64,000 bases of DNA from Streblospio benedicti (Eukaryota; Annelida; Polychaeta; Spionida; Spionidae): positions 998,477 to 1,062,476 of the forward strand of contig CM032661.1 in NCBI GenBank assembly GCA_019095985.1. Direction: 5' to 3'. This document shows positions 1-13,716 of the stretch, piece by piece. How positions within the stretch are numbered: position 1 is the stretch's first letter; each line of letters begins with the position of its first letter. A program made the translations under genes and the position numbers. The notes beneath the pieces are model-generated. The model had not been told where the DNA came from. It ran no database searches and worked only from the letters and a program-made list of their open reading frames with translations.

Positions 1-1155
1 GATGAGCTGAGCACTGATGGTAGGTCATTGACTCATGTGTACAATAGGAACAATAGTGGACCCATAACTGTTCCCTGAGGTACACCTGACAGTACAGGAT
101 CACCATCAGTACGACTGCCTGGGTGGGAGCGTACACCATCCACCAATACACTTTGGGTGCGGCTGTTAAGAAATTCAGCTATCCAGTCACTGGTTAGATC
201 CACTAATACCGTAGGGCGGATCTTCCTCATCAGTCTTTGGTGTGGCACCACATCGAAAGCTTTTGGAGAAATCCAGTATGCCAATGTCTATTTCTTCCTT
301 TTGATCAAGTCTGGACATCAGATCATGGGTGGTTTCTAGTAGCTGGGACTCGCAGCTCAGCTGTTTACGGAACCCATGCTGGTATGGGGACAGCACGTTG
401 TGTTTATCCAAGTGGTTCCGTATGTGGCTGCACAGTATGTGTTCCAGTAGCTTACAGGCAACACATGTCAGACTGACAGGTCGATAGTTCGCCGCCTGCG
501 CAAATACCGGAGTGATCCATGCGTTTTTTCACACTGAAGGGAGTTTTCAGATGTGTAGGAAGTCCTAAACAAAGCTGTGAAGACTGGCGCCAACTTCGAC
601 ATGAAGCTCATGGAGTATGGCGGCATGGAATCTGGTCTGGTCCCCGAGCTTTGCTTTTTGGTTGACGCCCTTTAGTAGTTTCATCACGCCTGCTTCACTG
701 ATGGTCCGTCCGGCCCATGGGTGGTATGCTTGGTCCGTGGAGGCGGTGTTTTCAGCATTGGCATCATCGATGGAGAACACAGAGCTGAACTGGCGTGCCA
801 GGATGGAGGCTTTCCTACTCGGTCGGAGTGTATTGGCTTTCTTCAGCAGGGCTGTGCCGCATTCTTCGGTTCTCTGTGCCTTGATGTAGCGCCAGAAAGG
901 TTTAGTGGATTTTTCTTCGAGACCTCGTTCTAGAATGCCGTTGATGTACTGAGAGCGTGCTGACTGGAGGCTATGGTTTGCCTCTCGGTGGGCTCTTTGT
1001 ACGACTCTCTGGCTTCTGAACATGGTTTGCCCTGTTGCTTCAGTTTCTTCCACTTTCGCTACAATCGGTGCTTCTTCCTGCACATCCTTTTCAGTTCTCT
1101 AGTGAGCCAGGGCTGATCGTGCCTTGTCCTTGTCACTAAATTCAAGTTGCATGTT
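1..1155 (-). mobile_element. LINE (non-LTR retrotransposon) fragment, reverse transcriptase region
   Basis: Read on the minus strand, this is the linker and first half of the reverse transcriptase domain of a LINE of the CR1/Jockey kind. In order from about 1125 downward: a DQPWLTRELKRM-like stretch after the endonuclease, KPFWRYIKAQR at about 900, the palm segment LSPYQHGFRKQLSCESQL at about 380, the first catalytic block (ILDFSK, AFDVVPHQRL) at about 270, and SGVPQGTVMGPLLFLLY near 40-90. The window edge cuts the element just before the expected F/YxDD box. Recognisable blocks fall in different frames, with changes near 1080, 560, 415 and 262 and several stops, so it is dead. The 5' part (endonuclease, ORF1) is missing upstream of about 1155, as is usual for LINE insertions. 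It probably lies in an upstream CTSZ intron. The exact clade is uncertain. Confidence 0.85.
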
Positions 1156-1305
1156 CACCTCCCGAAAAAATATGTGTAAATTCTATATTTTTTTCTTTAA
1201 CCCAGTAACAGTTACCCCCCCCAAACATGCTCACAGTCGACAGACATAACACTGCATGGGTACTTTTTTTTTACTTTTTTTAGTGCTACTGTTAATTTTC
1301 GTAGA

Positions 1306-1405
1306 TGCGGGCGCCAGAGTCTCCACCTACGTCAGAGTCTCGTCATGTCACTAAAATGTAGGTGTGACGACCTGCTAACGTATGTCGAGACTCTGGCGAC
1401 TGCAT
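1306..1405. repeat. Imperfect 100-bp inverted repeat
   Basis: The arms GCGCCAGAGTCTC (about 1310) and GAGACTCTGGCG (about 1385) are reverse complements. The inner sequence also pairs imperfectly (cctacgtcagagtctcgtcatgtcac against gtgacgacctgctaacgtatgt). It could be a small MITE or a decayed foldback element. It lies between the LINE fragment and the first visible CTSZ exon; the rest of 1156-1465 shows nothing recognisable. Confidence 0.5.
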
Positions 1406-1465
1406 TTAGACACAAACACATTCCATATATTAAATATAATAATACAATCAAATGTTTTATTTCAG

Positions 1466-5296
<3,831 letters not shown>

Positions 5297-6408
5297 ACAT
5301 ATATACCAGAATGGACAATGTTTATGTGAAGAAAAATGTCTCTTATTTAGGTGATCCAAGTGATATTTTTTAACTATTTCTAAAGCAGTAAACCTGTAGA
5401 TGATGCATCTGGCAGATGAGTCCTACAGAAGTCAATTGGATCACAGTAAGAGGGACATTGATCTATCACATATCACTTTAGAATATTCATAGCATAGCAA
5501 AATTAATTTTGTGGATTCTTTTATTGCATTATAAATGTGGTATGCAAATTTCATCTTCATATTGACTTTTTGATAAGGTCAATATCCACATAAAACTTTA
5601 AAAATTGATGCTCATACTATTATCCTGCAGCTTTATCAGATGATTTGTGTTTATATGTTATATGTGTGATTGCTTTGAACTAAATTGTTATGGCTTGTGT
5701 GCTTTTTCATATCTTGATATATAAATAAACAAGTCCATAACCTCAGATAACACAAGCACATGTGATGAGTATATGCATGAGTGAAAAAGAAAAATGAAAA
5801 TAATTTCTCTGTGTTTATTAAGTTCTCATTCTTTCCCTCAATTAAGTGTTCCAAAAAAACTTGTGTTTGTTTTTACAACTAAAATGTATTATGTATATCT
5901 TTTTTGCATATTTTAATTCAATATGAAATCTATGTATGAAATATTTTATGGCACATTTACATGGTTTTTATCATTGAATTCATTTTTATTAGATGGTAGC
6001 TATTTTCCCTTTTTGTTGCTGCTGATTTTGTTGTGTCTATTACAATGATATTCTAGATTTTTATACTGAATAAATGATTAATTGAATGGCCTAGTAGGGT
6101 TGATATTCCAATATATAAGTATGTATACAGAAAAAAGCAGTTTTATAGATATTTAATGTATGAATTCCAAAAGATCATTATGTGAATGTAATTGTATAAC
6201 CCAGATCTTTTATTTTCCAATGTTCTCTCAGAAAAGTAGAATCTACAAATTGTATCCAAGTGCATTGAGTGGTCTGTGATAAATTCACTGTGATGTCATT
6301 ATTTATTATTGTAATGACTGTGTAGAATTTATCATAAAATGTTTTAAAATTGTATTACTAATATACTAATACTATTAGCATCAGTATATTGTATTATTTT
6401 GCAATAAA
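5297..6408 (+). other. CTSZ 3' UTR and candidate polyadenylation signals
   Basis: AT-rich sequence with no open frame of note follows the CTSZ stop. AATAAA hexamers at 6069-6074 and 6403-6408 are candidate poly(A) signals, so the 3' UTR could be about 0.8-1.1 kb. Inference from position only. Confidence 0.4.
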
Positions 6409-7841
6409 AATTAGATCACTTGTGTATTTTTATTTGAATTTATTTATTAAAAATATTAAACACTGTATACCAGATTTTAAGAAATACATTCACACTTTAT
6501 ACAGTGACTACTACTACCACTACAACTACATCCGAAGGTTTATTTGTCAACTGCTGCGGGTGTCCCAGTTACTGAGGCTGTTTCTCACCAGCTCTTCACT
6601 AAGTCTTTACTAAGTTTACAGTCCTTGAAGTCGGAAATTTACAGAGATCAGAAGATATTAAAAGTAAACCATTAGAATGATTATGATTAAAATTTGGCCT
6701 AGTAACTTAAACAATGACATTTTGAAAGTGTAAATATCGTTAGGTGCTTGAGTGACGGCTAAATTCTAAAACTTAACAGCTGGTTGTCATGATTGTAGCC
6801 ACCGATAAGAAATGTTCATTGAAAACGATTCAGACTGAAAAAAGAAGGCACTCTCCCAAGTAAGCGGACCTAAACAACAGCGGACCTAAACAGCGGACCT
6901 AAACAATTCCCACGCATGCAGGACTTAGGTATTAGTTTATATTATTCAGTGAAAACAAAAATTAAGTGAAGACCGGTCAACAGGTTTTTAACCTAAGGAA
7001 GACCGAAAAGGATAAAGTAAAGTAAAGTAAAAGTAAACTACGCCTCTGGTGGACCAGCGCCAATGTGCTAACCTTAAATATTCAAGAATTTGCCCGGGGC
7101 GAGAGCATTCACTATCACATTTGAATATATCCCAGGCAGCATTATTACAAAATTTCCTTTCATTTGGTATTTAATGTACAGAACTCCATATATATCTCCC
7201 TTAAAATACTGTATTAGTGGTGTTGATGCTGACCTTTTTGTGACCCACAACAACTTTGGATATAGAAGTGTTATGAGCAATGTAGCCAGCTTCCGGGTAA
7301 CTAATTTAAAATTAATTCAGGGGGGTTCAGGCTCATTGGCAGATCCAGTTTTCTTTTCAAGGGGCAGACATTCAAGTGAAAATTCGATCATATCCCAAAG
7401 TACAATGCGTAAGGTGCTGGCAAAACAATTTGGACATCATTTTTTGTAATGAAGGTGGTATATAGTTGTAAAGTTGTGAGAGGAAAAACTTGTATCACGA
7501 CTATAAACCACCACTTTTACATATATATTATCAAAGATATTATAGAATATTATGTAGTACATCAACAGAACCAGCACACTTCATCTACCAATACAGTGAT
7601 GTCCAATGATTGAAACAATTTATAAAATGTATATTTCACTTGCCATGGAAATGCTTAAAAATACAAATGGTGTATAATGTAATTGTATAGAAATGTGTTG
7701 AGATTATCATAATACGGAATCAAAAGCAAAATGGCTGTATAAAAATAGATGACAATTTCATGTGCACATTTTCAGGTGCAAAATGTTCATCATAAATGAT
7801 AAATCAAATATTTCATGTTAACAATTATATCCAGGAATGAT
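6409..7841. other. Intergenic space between convergent CTSZ and DOK genes
   Basis: No recognisable gene. It holds the small tandem repeat at 6863-6905 and a moderately open stretch at 7074-7449 on both strands whose translations match nothing I know. The part nearest 7841 should be the DOK 3' UTR; I found no canonical AATAAA on the minus strand close to the DOK stop, only an ATTAAA variant near 7169-7174. Confidence 0.5.
6863..6905. repeat. Short tandem repeat, AGCGGACCTAAAC x3
   Basis: Three near-identical copies of (A)AGCGGACCTAAAC, with or without a trailing AAC, run head to tail. Confidence 0.85.
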
Positions 7842-10800
7842 TCACGAGTCAGTGTACAATTTACCGTCTGGCCCTATTTCAGCATCATCTTTTCTAAGAG
7901 CAAGAAATTTGCGAAAGTCTCCTGAAAGATACTTTTCTTCATAAATTACCTCCTGTTCATTGTTATTTGTAAGATCAGGACCTGGTCTCCCAGAACGATC
8001 TCTGAGTCGAGTAGGTTCTGCGTATGCGTCAACACTATGTGCTTCATCGTATTCTTCAATTGGATTACTTACTGTCAACATGGAATCAACAGACCTTATA
8101 GCATGATCAGAACTGCTGCCAGGTCCCGTTCCATTGCGTGTCCGAGTCAAATATTCATAATCATCTTTCTCGTCTTCAGAGTCATTATCAAGTGGTGATA
8201 AAAAACCTCTGGATGGGAGTGCTGGTGAGTTTTCTGATGCCTCAGAAATTGTTGAATCAGTTGGTAGACATTTTGCGGGTTTCTTCAGAGAACCATGCAC
8301 CGATTTGTCTGGTACCCGTGGTAAAGGGAGGGGAGCTGAATTGGAAGAAGCAGGCATATTATACAAGGGATTGGAGTGATTTACAGATTTAATAGGTGAT
8401 TGCGGTGAAGACATTTTTTCTAAGGTAGTTTCATTGGGATTTAGGACTTTAGTTGAACATGATCTAGAATGGATAATTGGAGGAGGTACTTCTGGGGCTA
8501 GATCATTTTTAAGCATGGTAAGAGAACATAATGACGGATTAGAAGCTGGGATTTCAGGTAAGGGCCTTGATGGTCGCCTGTAGTTGGTATGCTGGTGCAC
8601 TGAAAAACAATTTCAAAACATGATAAACGGTATCTGACAAAAAAAAAGTCTTCATTCCACCCACTCAATTCTTTCACTGGAATATTTACCGGAACATGGT
8701 ATTTAAATGTTTTTCTTGGGCAGTTTCTTTTCCATTGTACATTTTCAAAACTATGAATAATTACAAATAGAAATAATAATATAATGCAGTGGTTGAAATC
8801 GAACCATGGATGCATATGACTCGATACGGAAGTGAGGTGCAAAACAAGATAGGTCACACTTTGCTACCAAAGCCTGACACAAGTCAATGGTCCACCGAAA
8901 TGTTGCTTTGACAGAATGAAGGAAGCGTCTGAGTAGAACTATTTTCCTTATCATATAAAGAATGCAACGTTTTCAAATTATGATTACCATGAAATAACCA
9001 ATGAAAGTAACAAATCAAGAAGAATATGTATAGTGTTTATAATTGCTCCAATATGATAATAAGCTCACCTCTCTCTCCCTCGACACCGTGGCTTTTGGTC
9101 ATGCGCAAGTCACTGTGTTTAACGGACGAGGAAGGCACGCTAACAGATACAGACTTTTCAAAGTGGTGGGCGTCCTATTGAAAAATAAAAAACACAACAT
9201 TTAGTGATGGGGAGAACATTCAAACCTCCAAAGGTTCGTTTGTGCTATGAATGTCAATTTGCAATCCAAATGTTCAGGGATGATCATTTGAGGATCATTT
9301 ATATGCTTCTAGTTTCAATCATACATTATCATGTATTACATGTATTACGTATTACGAAGTATGTATTACATAAAATATTCAAAATAAATGACAAGGCTCA
9401 AATCAAAGGGGATGTTCTAACAGGGGTTACCTTTGTTGATATGTAATAGTACACTTATTGTTTACATTTTAATCATATCATCATTGAGATCATGTTTTTC
9501 ATTAAAATGATGACGCATGTTTTACAAAGAGTACAAAAACTACATCTCATAGTCTATGGCAGGGAGTCACACAGCAAATATACTCATCTTATCCTCATGA
9601 GGTTGCATGAGGTTAGATCTACATATTGGCATCAACAAAGACATACATAATTCAACATTGAGAGACAACCTACATTACCTCTTGTTTTTTGACAATCCTG
9701 TGTGCAGATGCAATAGCGAGTGTTGCAGAATGAACTTTCTGGTAGATTTTCTCCCCTTCTATGGTGTTAAATATGAATAAGCCTTCTCCTGTTTTGCTGT
9801 GCCTTTAAAGGAAAAACATCTTTGTACTTTGCATACATATATTGCAAACTTACATACGGTACAAACTTCTATATTATTATGAGGATAATAATGATTTAAG
9901 CATTTTACTATCATATGTAATTAAATCATTAGACTTATGACTCCAAGGCAGGTTAGGACTATTAAATAGGCTCTGATGGGATTCGAACCCACTACCTTAC
10001 AGCACCAAATTGCCAAGCATTTCAGGCTAACTCACAAGTCCACTCTGCCACCGGAACCAGGTTCCAGTGGCATTCGGACGCAGATGGATCATATGAAAAT
10101 CTGGGCTATTGAAATTCAAATGGAATTACACAATCTGTTATATATCTACCAAAAGCCATATCATACAGGAACTGTATCAGGTTCCAAGCCAATCTGATAA
10201 CCCGTGAACAGAAGAGACTGTTGAAAGCTTAGTGTAAAAATTGCTTTGTATTATCCTGATTAAAAACTATAATGATTTTGTTTGTCCTTCAAATTCAGCA
10301 TAAATGAACTTCCATCAGAATGAACATATACAGTAGAACCTCTTTACTGAGACCACCCATAGGACTGACCTCAAGTGGTCTCAGTAGAGAGGTGGTCTCT
10401 ACAAGGAGGTTCATTTTGGTCACTTTATGAATGTTTGGAACAATGAAAAATGGTCCTACTACAGGGGTGGTCTCAATATAGAGGTGGTCTTAATTGGTGG
10501 TTGTACTGTGTGGTCGTTGGGCAATAAATGTCGCCTGTTACCTGCCTGTATCAGGTTCCAAGCCAATCTGATAACCAATTGAATATATAATTTTTGCTTG
10601 TCTTAAAATTGAATCCACAAGCAAACTTGCGAAAAACACATTAGTTGAACATATAGTCATTATTGGGCGATAAATGTCGTCTGTTACCTGCCGCACTCGA
10701 AGGTGAACTTGGTTGCGTCGCGGCCATACTTGCGGAGGCAGGCGAGCGGCCACGACTGGATGAGTCCGTGTGGCTCGTCGAGCGCGAGGAGGTGCACGTC

Positions 10801-13716
10801 CTCGGACGTGACGCGCATGAGGCACTCGCCGTACACGGTGAGCAGCGGCGTGGGCAGCAGGTACACAGAAAACACGTCTGCCGAGGACAAAGCGGACTGT
10901 TATCACAGTACTACCTCTCGCACACAAAACACGTCTGCCGAGGAGCAAGCAAAGGGTTTTTCCAGTTCTAGTTCTAGTTACAATACCTGTACAATAGAAC
11001 CTCCAATTAAGACCACCTCCATATTGAGACCACCACCCCTGTAGTAGGACCATTTTTTCATGGTCCCAAACATTCATAAAGTGACCAGAATGAACCTATT
11101 AGAGAGAGCACCTCTCTACTGAGACCACTTGAGGTCAGTCCTATGGGTGGTCTCAAAAGAGAGGTTCTACTGTAATAATCAGTACTACCTGTACTACCTC
11201 CATTGAAGACTAGCTTTCACTTTGTTTGAGACTGCCTCTATATAGACTAATAGTTAATAAGACCATTTTTCGCAGTTCCAAGAACACGTTTGCTGAGGAG
11301 CAACAAGGGTCGGTAATTACAGCATTACAGTAGAACATCTCTATTAGGACCATATTGGGGACCAGGGATAGGTGGTCTCAATCAAGAGGTGGTCTTTATA
11401 TGGAGGTTTGTTTTGGTAGCTCTATGAAGGTTTGGGGTCGTGAAAAGTGGTCTTATTACAGAGGTGCTCTCAATATAGAGGTGGTTTTAATTGGAGGTTG
11501 TACTGTACTACTAATGACGTGCTTGTGTGCTTTTTCCCAAATCGAACATACGAGCTTCCCATATGGTAAATTTACTCGAATGGGGACACTCAGTCGTATT
11601 TACCGATCGTGATTTCAGAGCTTTTATAGAGGAATAATCTTCCGACTGGGAAATACCATGATTTACGACTAGGAATGTCCATTCAAGTGAATTTTCCATG
11701 AGGGAAGCTTGTATCTTTACAAGTTCGGAAGAAGCAATGCAAATCGCCCAAGCAATAATGTAAGGCGACATATTGATCATTTAATGTGTGTTCACAGGCA
11801 AGCTATATCGCTAGCAACTTAGAGACGGGCAACAAGAGATTTTTCATTCATATCACATTTGAATAGCGATGTAACAACGTCATTTTTTTGCTCACGTAGC
11901 GGAAAAATTGCCTGGGCGACGTAACCACATCACGATGTCCCCTACATGTGAACAGTTCAATAGAAATTCATCGGAAAAACCTCTTGTCTCCCTATCGCTA
12001 TAGATATTGTTTTCATGAAAACGAGCTCACGTTCTTTACGCCTCTATATAATAAGACCATTTTCCGCAGTTCCAAGCTTTCGTAAAGAGACAATCATGAA
12101 AAACTTCTATAAAGAGACCAGCTCTTCATTGAGACCTCTTGGGGTCAGTCTCTTGCAATTGGATTGTCTTAAAACTGAGGTTTTTCTATATGCTCTAATA
12201 TTTCTATTAAGATCATAGGATAAGTGGTCTCAATATGGAGGTTTACGGTCGTCTTGTAATGAGAGCCTAGGACCACAAATAATGATCCTATCATACAGGT
12301 GGTCTCTTTATAGGAGTGCTCTTAATTGGAAGTTATAATACAGAGGTGGTCCTCTTATATGGATGGTTTTAACTGGAGGTTATACTATTACAGAGGTGGT
12401 CTCTATGTAGGTCATAATCTAACATGATGACAAGAGATACTTTTACCCCATGTAGAGCTCTGAGAAAAAATATGAATTTTCTACCTTGTCTGCTGTGTTG
12501 GCCGCATTGAAGTAAGTCCATTGATGGCAGAGCATTGACATGGGAAGTGCTAACATCGGTTAAGATCTGAACCCAAGAATCGGCTTCCAGCTCTAAAATC
12601 AAAACAGTTTAAAACAGGAGTTGGTGATACACATGTTTAATATCAGAAATTTTAGGAAATTTAGATATTTTGCTCATTTTCAGGACAACCAATACACTTA
12701 TTATGGAGCAGGTTTTTACCTTATGAAAATCTACTTCTTAAATGTAATACCTGATTCCACTCCAAACTGCATGGATGTTTTATCAGTAAACATGATGTGA
12801 ACACCATGTTTTTGCACATCTTTAGGTAGTCTAGAAACACACTGAAAATATATTCATATAAACTGTAAATCAAACAATTTATTTGTATATATGTGTTTTT
12901 ATTTCTGTTGAAATAAAGAAAATAGTGTCACTGCACAAATAAAACAAAATAATAGCAATTTCAAAACCATAGAATTTATATTGAGTCAACTTTTACACCA
13001 GCGGTGTCTTGATAGCGAGTTGCTAAATAGCTTCTGCAGTGATAGTGGTCCTGGGTTCGAGTCCCGACAGTGGCTATCAGATTTAGACTTAGAGAAATAA
13101 TTCTCTATGTCAAGATTTACATAATAATAGATATAGAATAATAGAGAATAATCCAATTAAGATCACCTCTATAATAAGACCACTTTTCACAGGCCCAAAC
13201 CTTCATGAAGATACCATAATGAACCTCTGTATAGAGACCGTCTCTCTTGAGACAACCTAACACTGGTCCCAAAGGTGGTCCTAATAGAGAGGTTCTACTG
13301 TACTTTAAGTAACCTACTTGCACCCCAGTGAGTGGGATATTTCTCGGTTCTGCTCGTGTCACGGCAGCCTTCTCATCCGAGAACTTTTCTATGCGCCGTT
13401 CCCCCTTGCTGGAGCGTCGGCACACAATCAACCAACGCCGCTTCCATAGCTGGTCACACCAACACATAATGCAAAGTATTCAGTAGAATCTTGTTGTCGC
13501 GGTATTGCTTATCTAGAATTTTCTGTTATCTTGATGTTAGTTTAATTTCCCTTCAACCACATTTTGAAAATACAGTATATCTATTGGTTATTTCGAATAT
13601 CATAATTACATAATTTAGGAACATAAAAATATGATAATTGTTCCACTTACCCCAATTTTTTTGCTCTTAAGTTTCACATAGCCCTGCTTGCATATATCAT
13701 TAAAGTCACTTGACAT
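7842..13716 (-). CDS. DOK: DOK-family adaptor protein (PH + IRS-type PTB + tyrosine-rich tail), complete
   Basis: Eight minus-strand exons join in phase: 13651-13716 (ATG at 13714-13716), 13318-13449, 12751-12841, 12485-12592, 10688-10877, 9679-9802, 9069-9174, 7842-8599, giving 524 aa. DOK proteins dock on phosphorylated receptors at the membrane and recruit SH2 proteins. The PH domain (about 8-115) starts [16 protein letters not shown] and shows [17 protein letters not shown] and [13 protein letters not shown], close to human DOK4/5/6. The PTB domain (about 134-238) shows [29 protein letters not shown] with the basic residues that bind phosphotyrosine, TGEGLF and [17 protein letters not shown]. 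The tail (about 240-524) has YxxP motifs (YNMP within NPLYNMP, YAEP), further acidic tyrosine sites (DYEYL, IYEEKY) and proline-rich stretches ([14 protein letters not shown]). The start ATG aligns with DOK4. An acceptor-like TTTTAG at about 13724 suggests a 5' UTR exon further upstream. Introns are full of MITEs. Confidence 0.95.
9330..9372. repeat. TGTATTAC tandem array
   Basis: Four or five degenerate copies of (CA)TGTATTAC/GTATTACGA, in a DOK intron. Confidence 0.6.
9969..10058 (-). mobile_element. tRNA-Ser-like pseudogene or SINE head
   Basis: On the minus strand, 90 nt begin GGTTCCG and end CAGAGCC; six of seven positions pair as an acceptor stem. The A-box-like TGGCAGAGTGGA and the B box GGTTCGAATCC are both intact and correctly ordered. 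The long variable region and a TGA in the anticodon position of CCTGAAA fit serine tRNA. D-stem pairing is poor and no terminator T-run follows. A SINE head or tRNA pseudogene is more likely than a working tRNA. It lies in a DOK intron. Confidence 0.6.
10331..10508 (+). mobile_element. pogo/Tigger-like MITE, copy 1
   Basis: Starts CAGTAGAACCTC after TA and ends GGTGGTTGTACTG. The interior is built of repeated GGTGGTCTC/T units about 17 bp apart and contains TTATGAATGTTTGG. TA target preference and 5'-CAGT ends are hallmarks of the pogo/Tigger branch of Tc1/mariner. No transposase. In a DOK intron. Confidence 0.75.
10992..11172 (-). mobile_element. pogo/Tigger-like MITE, copy 2 (inverted)
   Basis: Reverse orientation relative to copy 1: starts CAATAGAACCTCCAATTAAG and ends GAGAGGTTCTACTG, with TA on both sides. 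In the long DOK intron 10878-12484, 115 bp upstream (in transcript sense) of exon 5. Confidence 0.75.
11219..11280 (-). mobile_element. pogo/Tigger-like MITE fragment
   Basis: Contains gagactgcctctatatagac and taataagaccatttttcgcagttccaag, recognisable as interior pieces of the same MITE family without ends. Continuous with the third copy of the duplicated DOK acceptor segment. Confidence 0.5.
11328..11505 (+). mobile_element. pogo/Tigger-like MITE, copy 3
   Basis: CAGTAGAACATCTCTATTAG to GGAGGTTGTACTG, flanked by TA on both sides, with the same interior order as copy 1 (GGTGGTCTC, CTATGAAGGTTTGGG, AATATAGAGGTGGT, TTAATTGGAGGT). Confidence 0.75.
11789..11954. mobile_element. Short MITE with TGTTCACA(T/G)G ends, copy A
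   Basis: Begins TGTTCACAGG and ends CATGTGAACA. Shares GCTAGCAAC.TAG, GACGGG, ACAAGAGATTTTTC, CACATTTGAAT, GCGATGT and GTTCAC/GCTCAC.TAG.GGAAAA blocks with the copy at 20512-20819. No coding capacity. In a DOK intron. Confidence 0.65.
12041..12400. mobile_element. Decayed composite of pogo/Tigger-like MITEs
   Basis: At least two degenerate copies overlap or are nested: pieces such as CCTCTATATAATAAGACCATTT, TGGTCTCAATATGGAGGTTTA, GGTGGTCTCTTTATAGGAG, TTAATTGGAAGTTATAATACAG and TTTTAACTGGAGGTTATACT occur in mixed order. Ends are unclear. Confidence 0.6.
13003..13080 (+). mobile_element. tRNA-like sequence, probable SINE head
   Basis: The A-box-like GATAGCGAGTTGC is followed at suitable spacing by a good B box GGTTCGAGTCC within CCTGGGTTCGAGTCCCGACAG. 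No clear acceptor stem. Between two DOK exons. Confidence 0.5.
13149..13300 (-). mobile_element. pogo/Tigger-like MITE, inverted copy, left end lost
   Basis: Runs from ATCCAATTAAGATCACCTC to GAGAGGTTCTACTG, followed by TA; the first bases of the expected end are missing. It ends 18 bp before the donor-side edge of DOK exon 2 (13318), so it abuts the splice donor region. Confidence 0.7.

Larger units (their letters stand above)
10869..11299 (-). repeat. Triplicated 3' splice-site segment of DOK exon 5
   Basis: The sequence AAAACACGTCTGCCGAGGA (plus strand) spans the acceptor of DOK exon 5 at 10869-10887. It recurs exactly at 10926-10944, and as AGAACACGTTTGCTGAGGA at 11281-11299. Read on the minus strand, the first two copies carry CTCGGCAG/ACGTGTTTT; the third is slightly changed. 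Only the copy at 10878 leads into an open frame; using the second would run into a TGA TAA pair. Confidence 0.8.

Noticed and set aside
7074-7449. Open frames on both strands (68 and 119 codons)
   Set aside because: No recognisable motifs, no splice context, between convergent genes. Possibly decayed repeat, but unsupported.
9969-10058. A functional tRNA-Ser gene
   Set aside because: One acceptor mismatch, poor D stem and no T-run terminator make a pseudogene or SINE head more likely.
10538-11077. 179-codon minus frame and overlapping plus frames over DOK exon 5
   Set aside because: Shadows created by the GC-rich exon 5 and adjacent MITE; the PTB frame is the other one.
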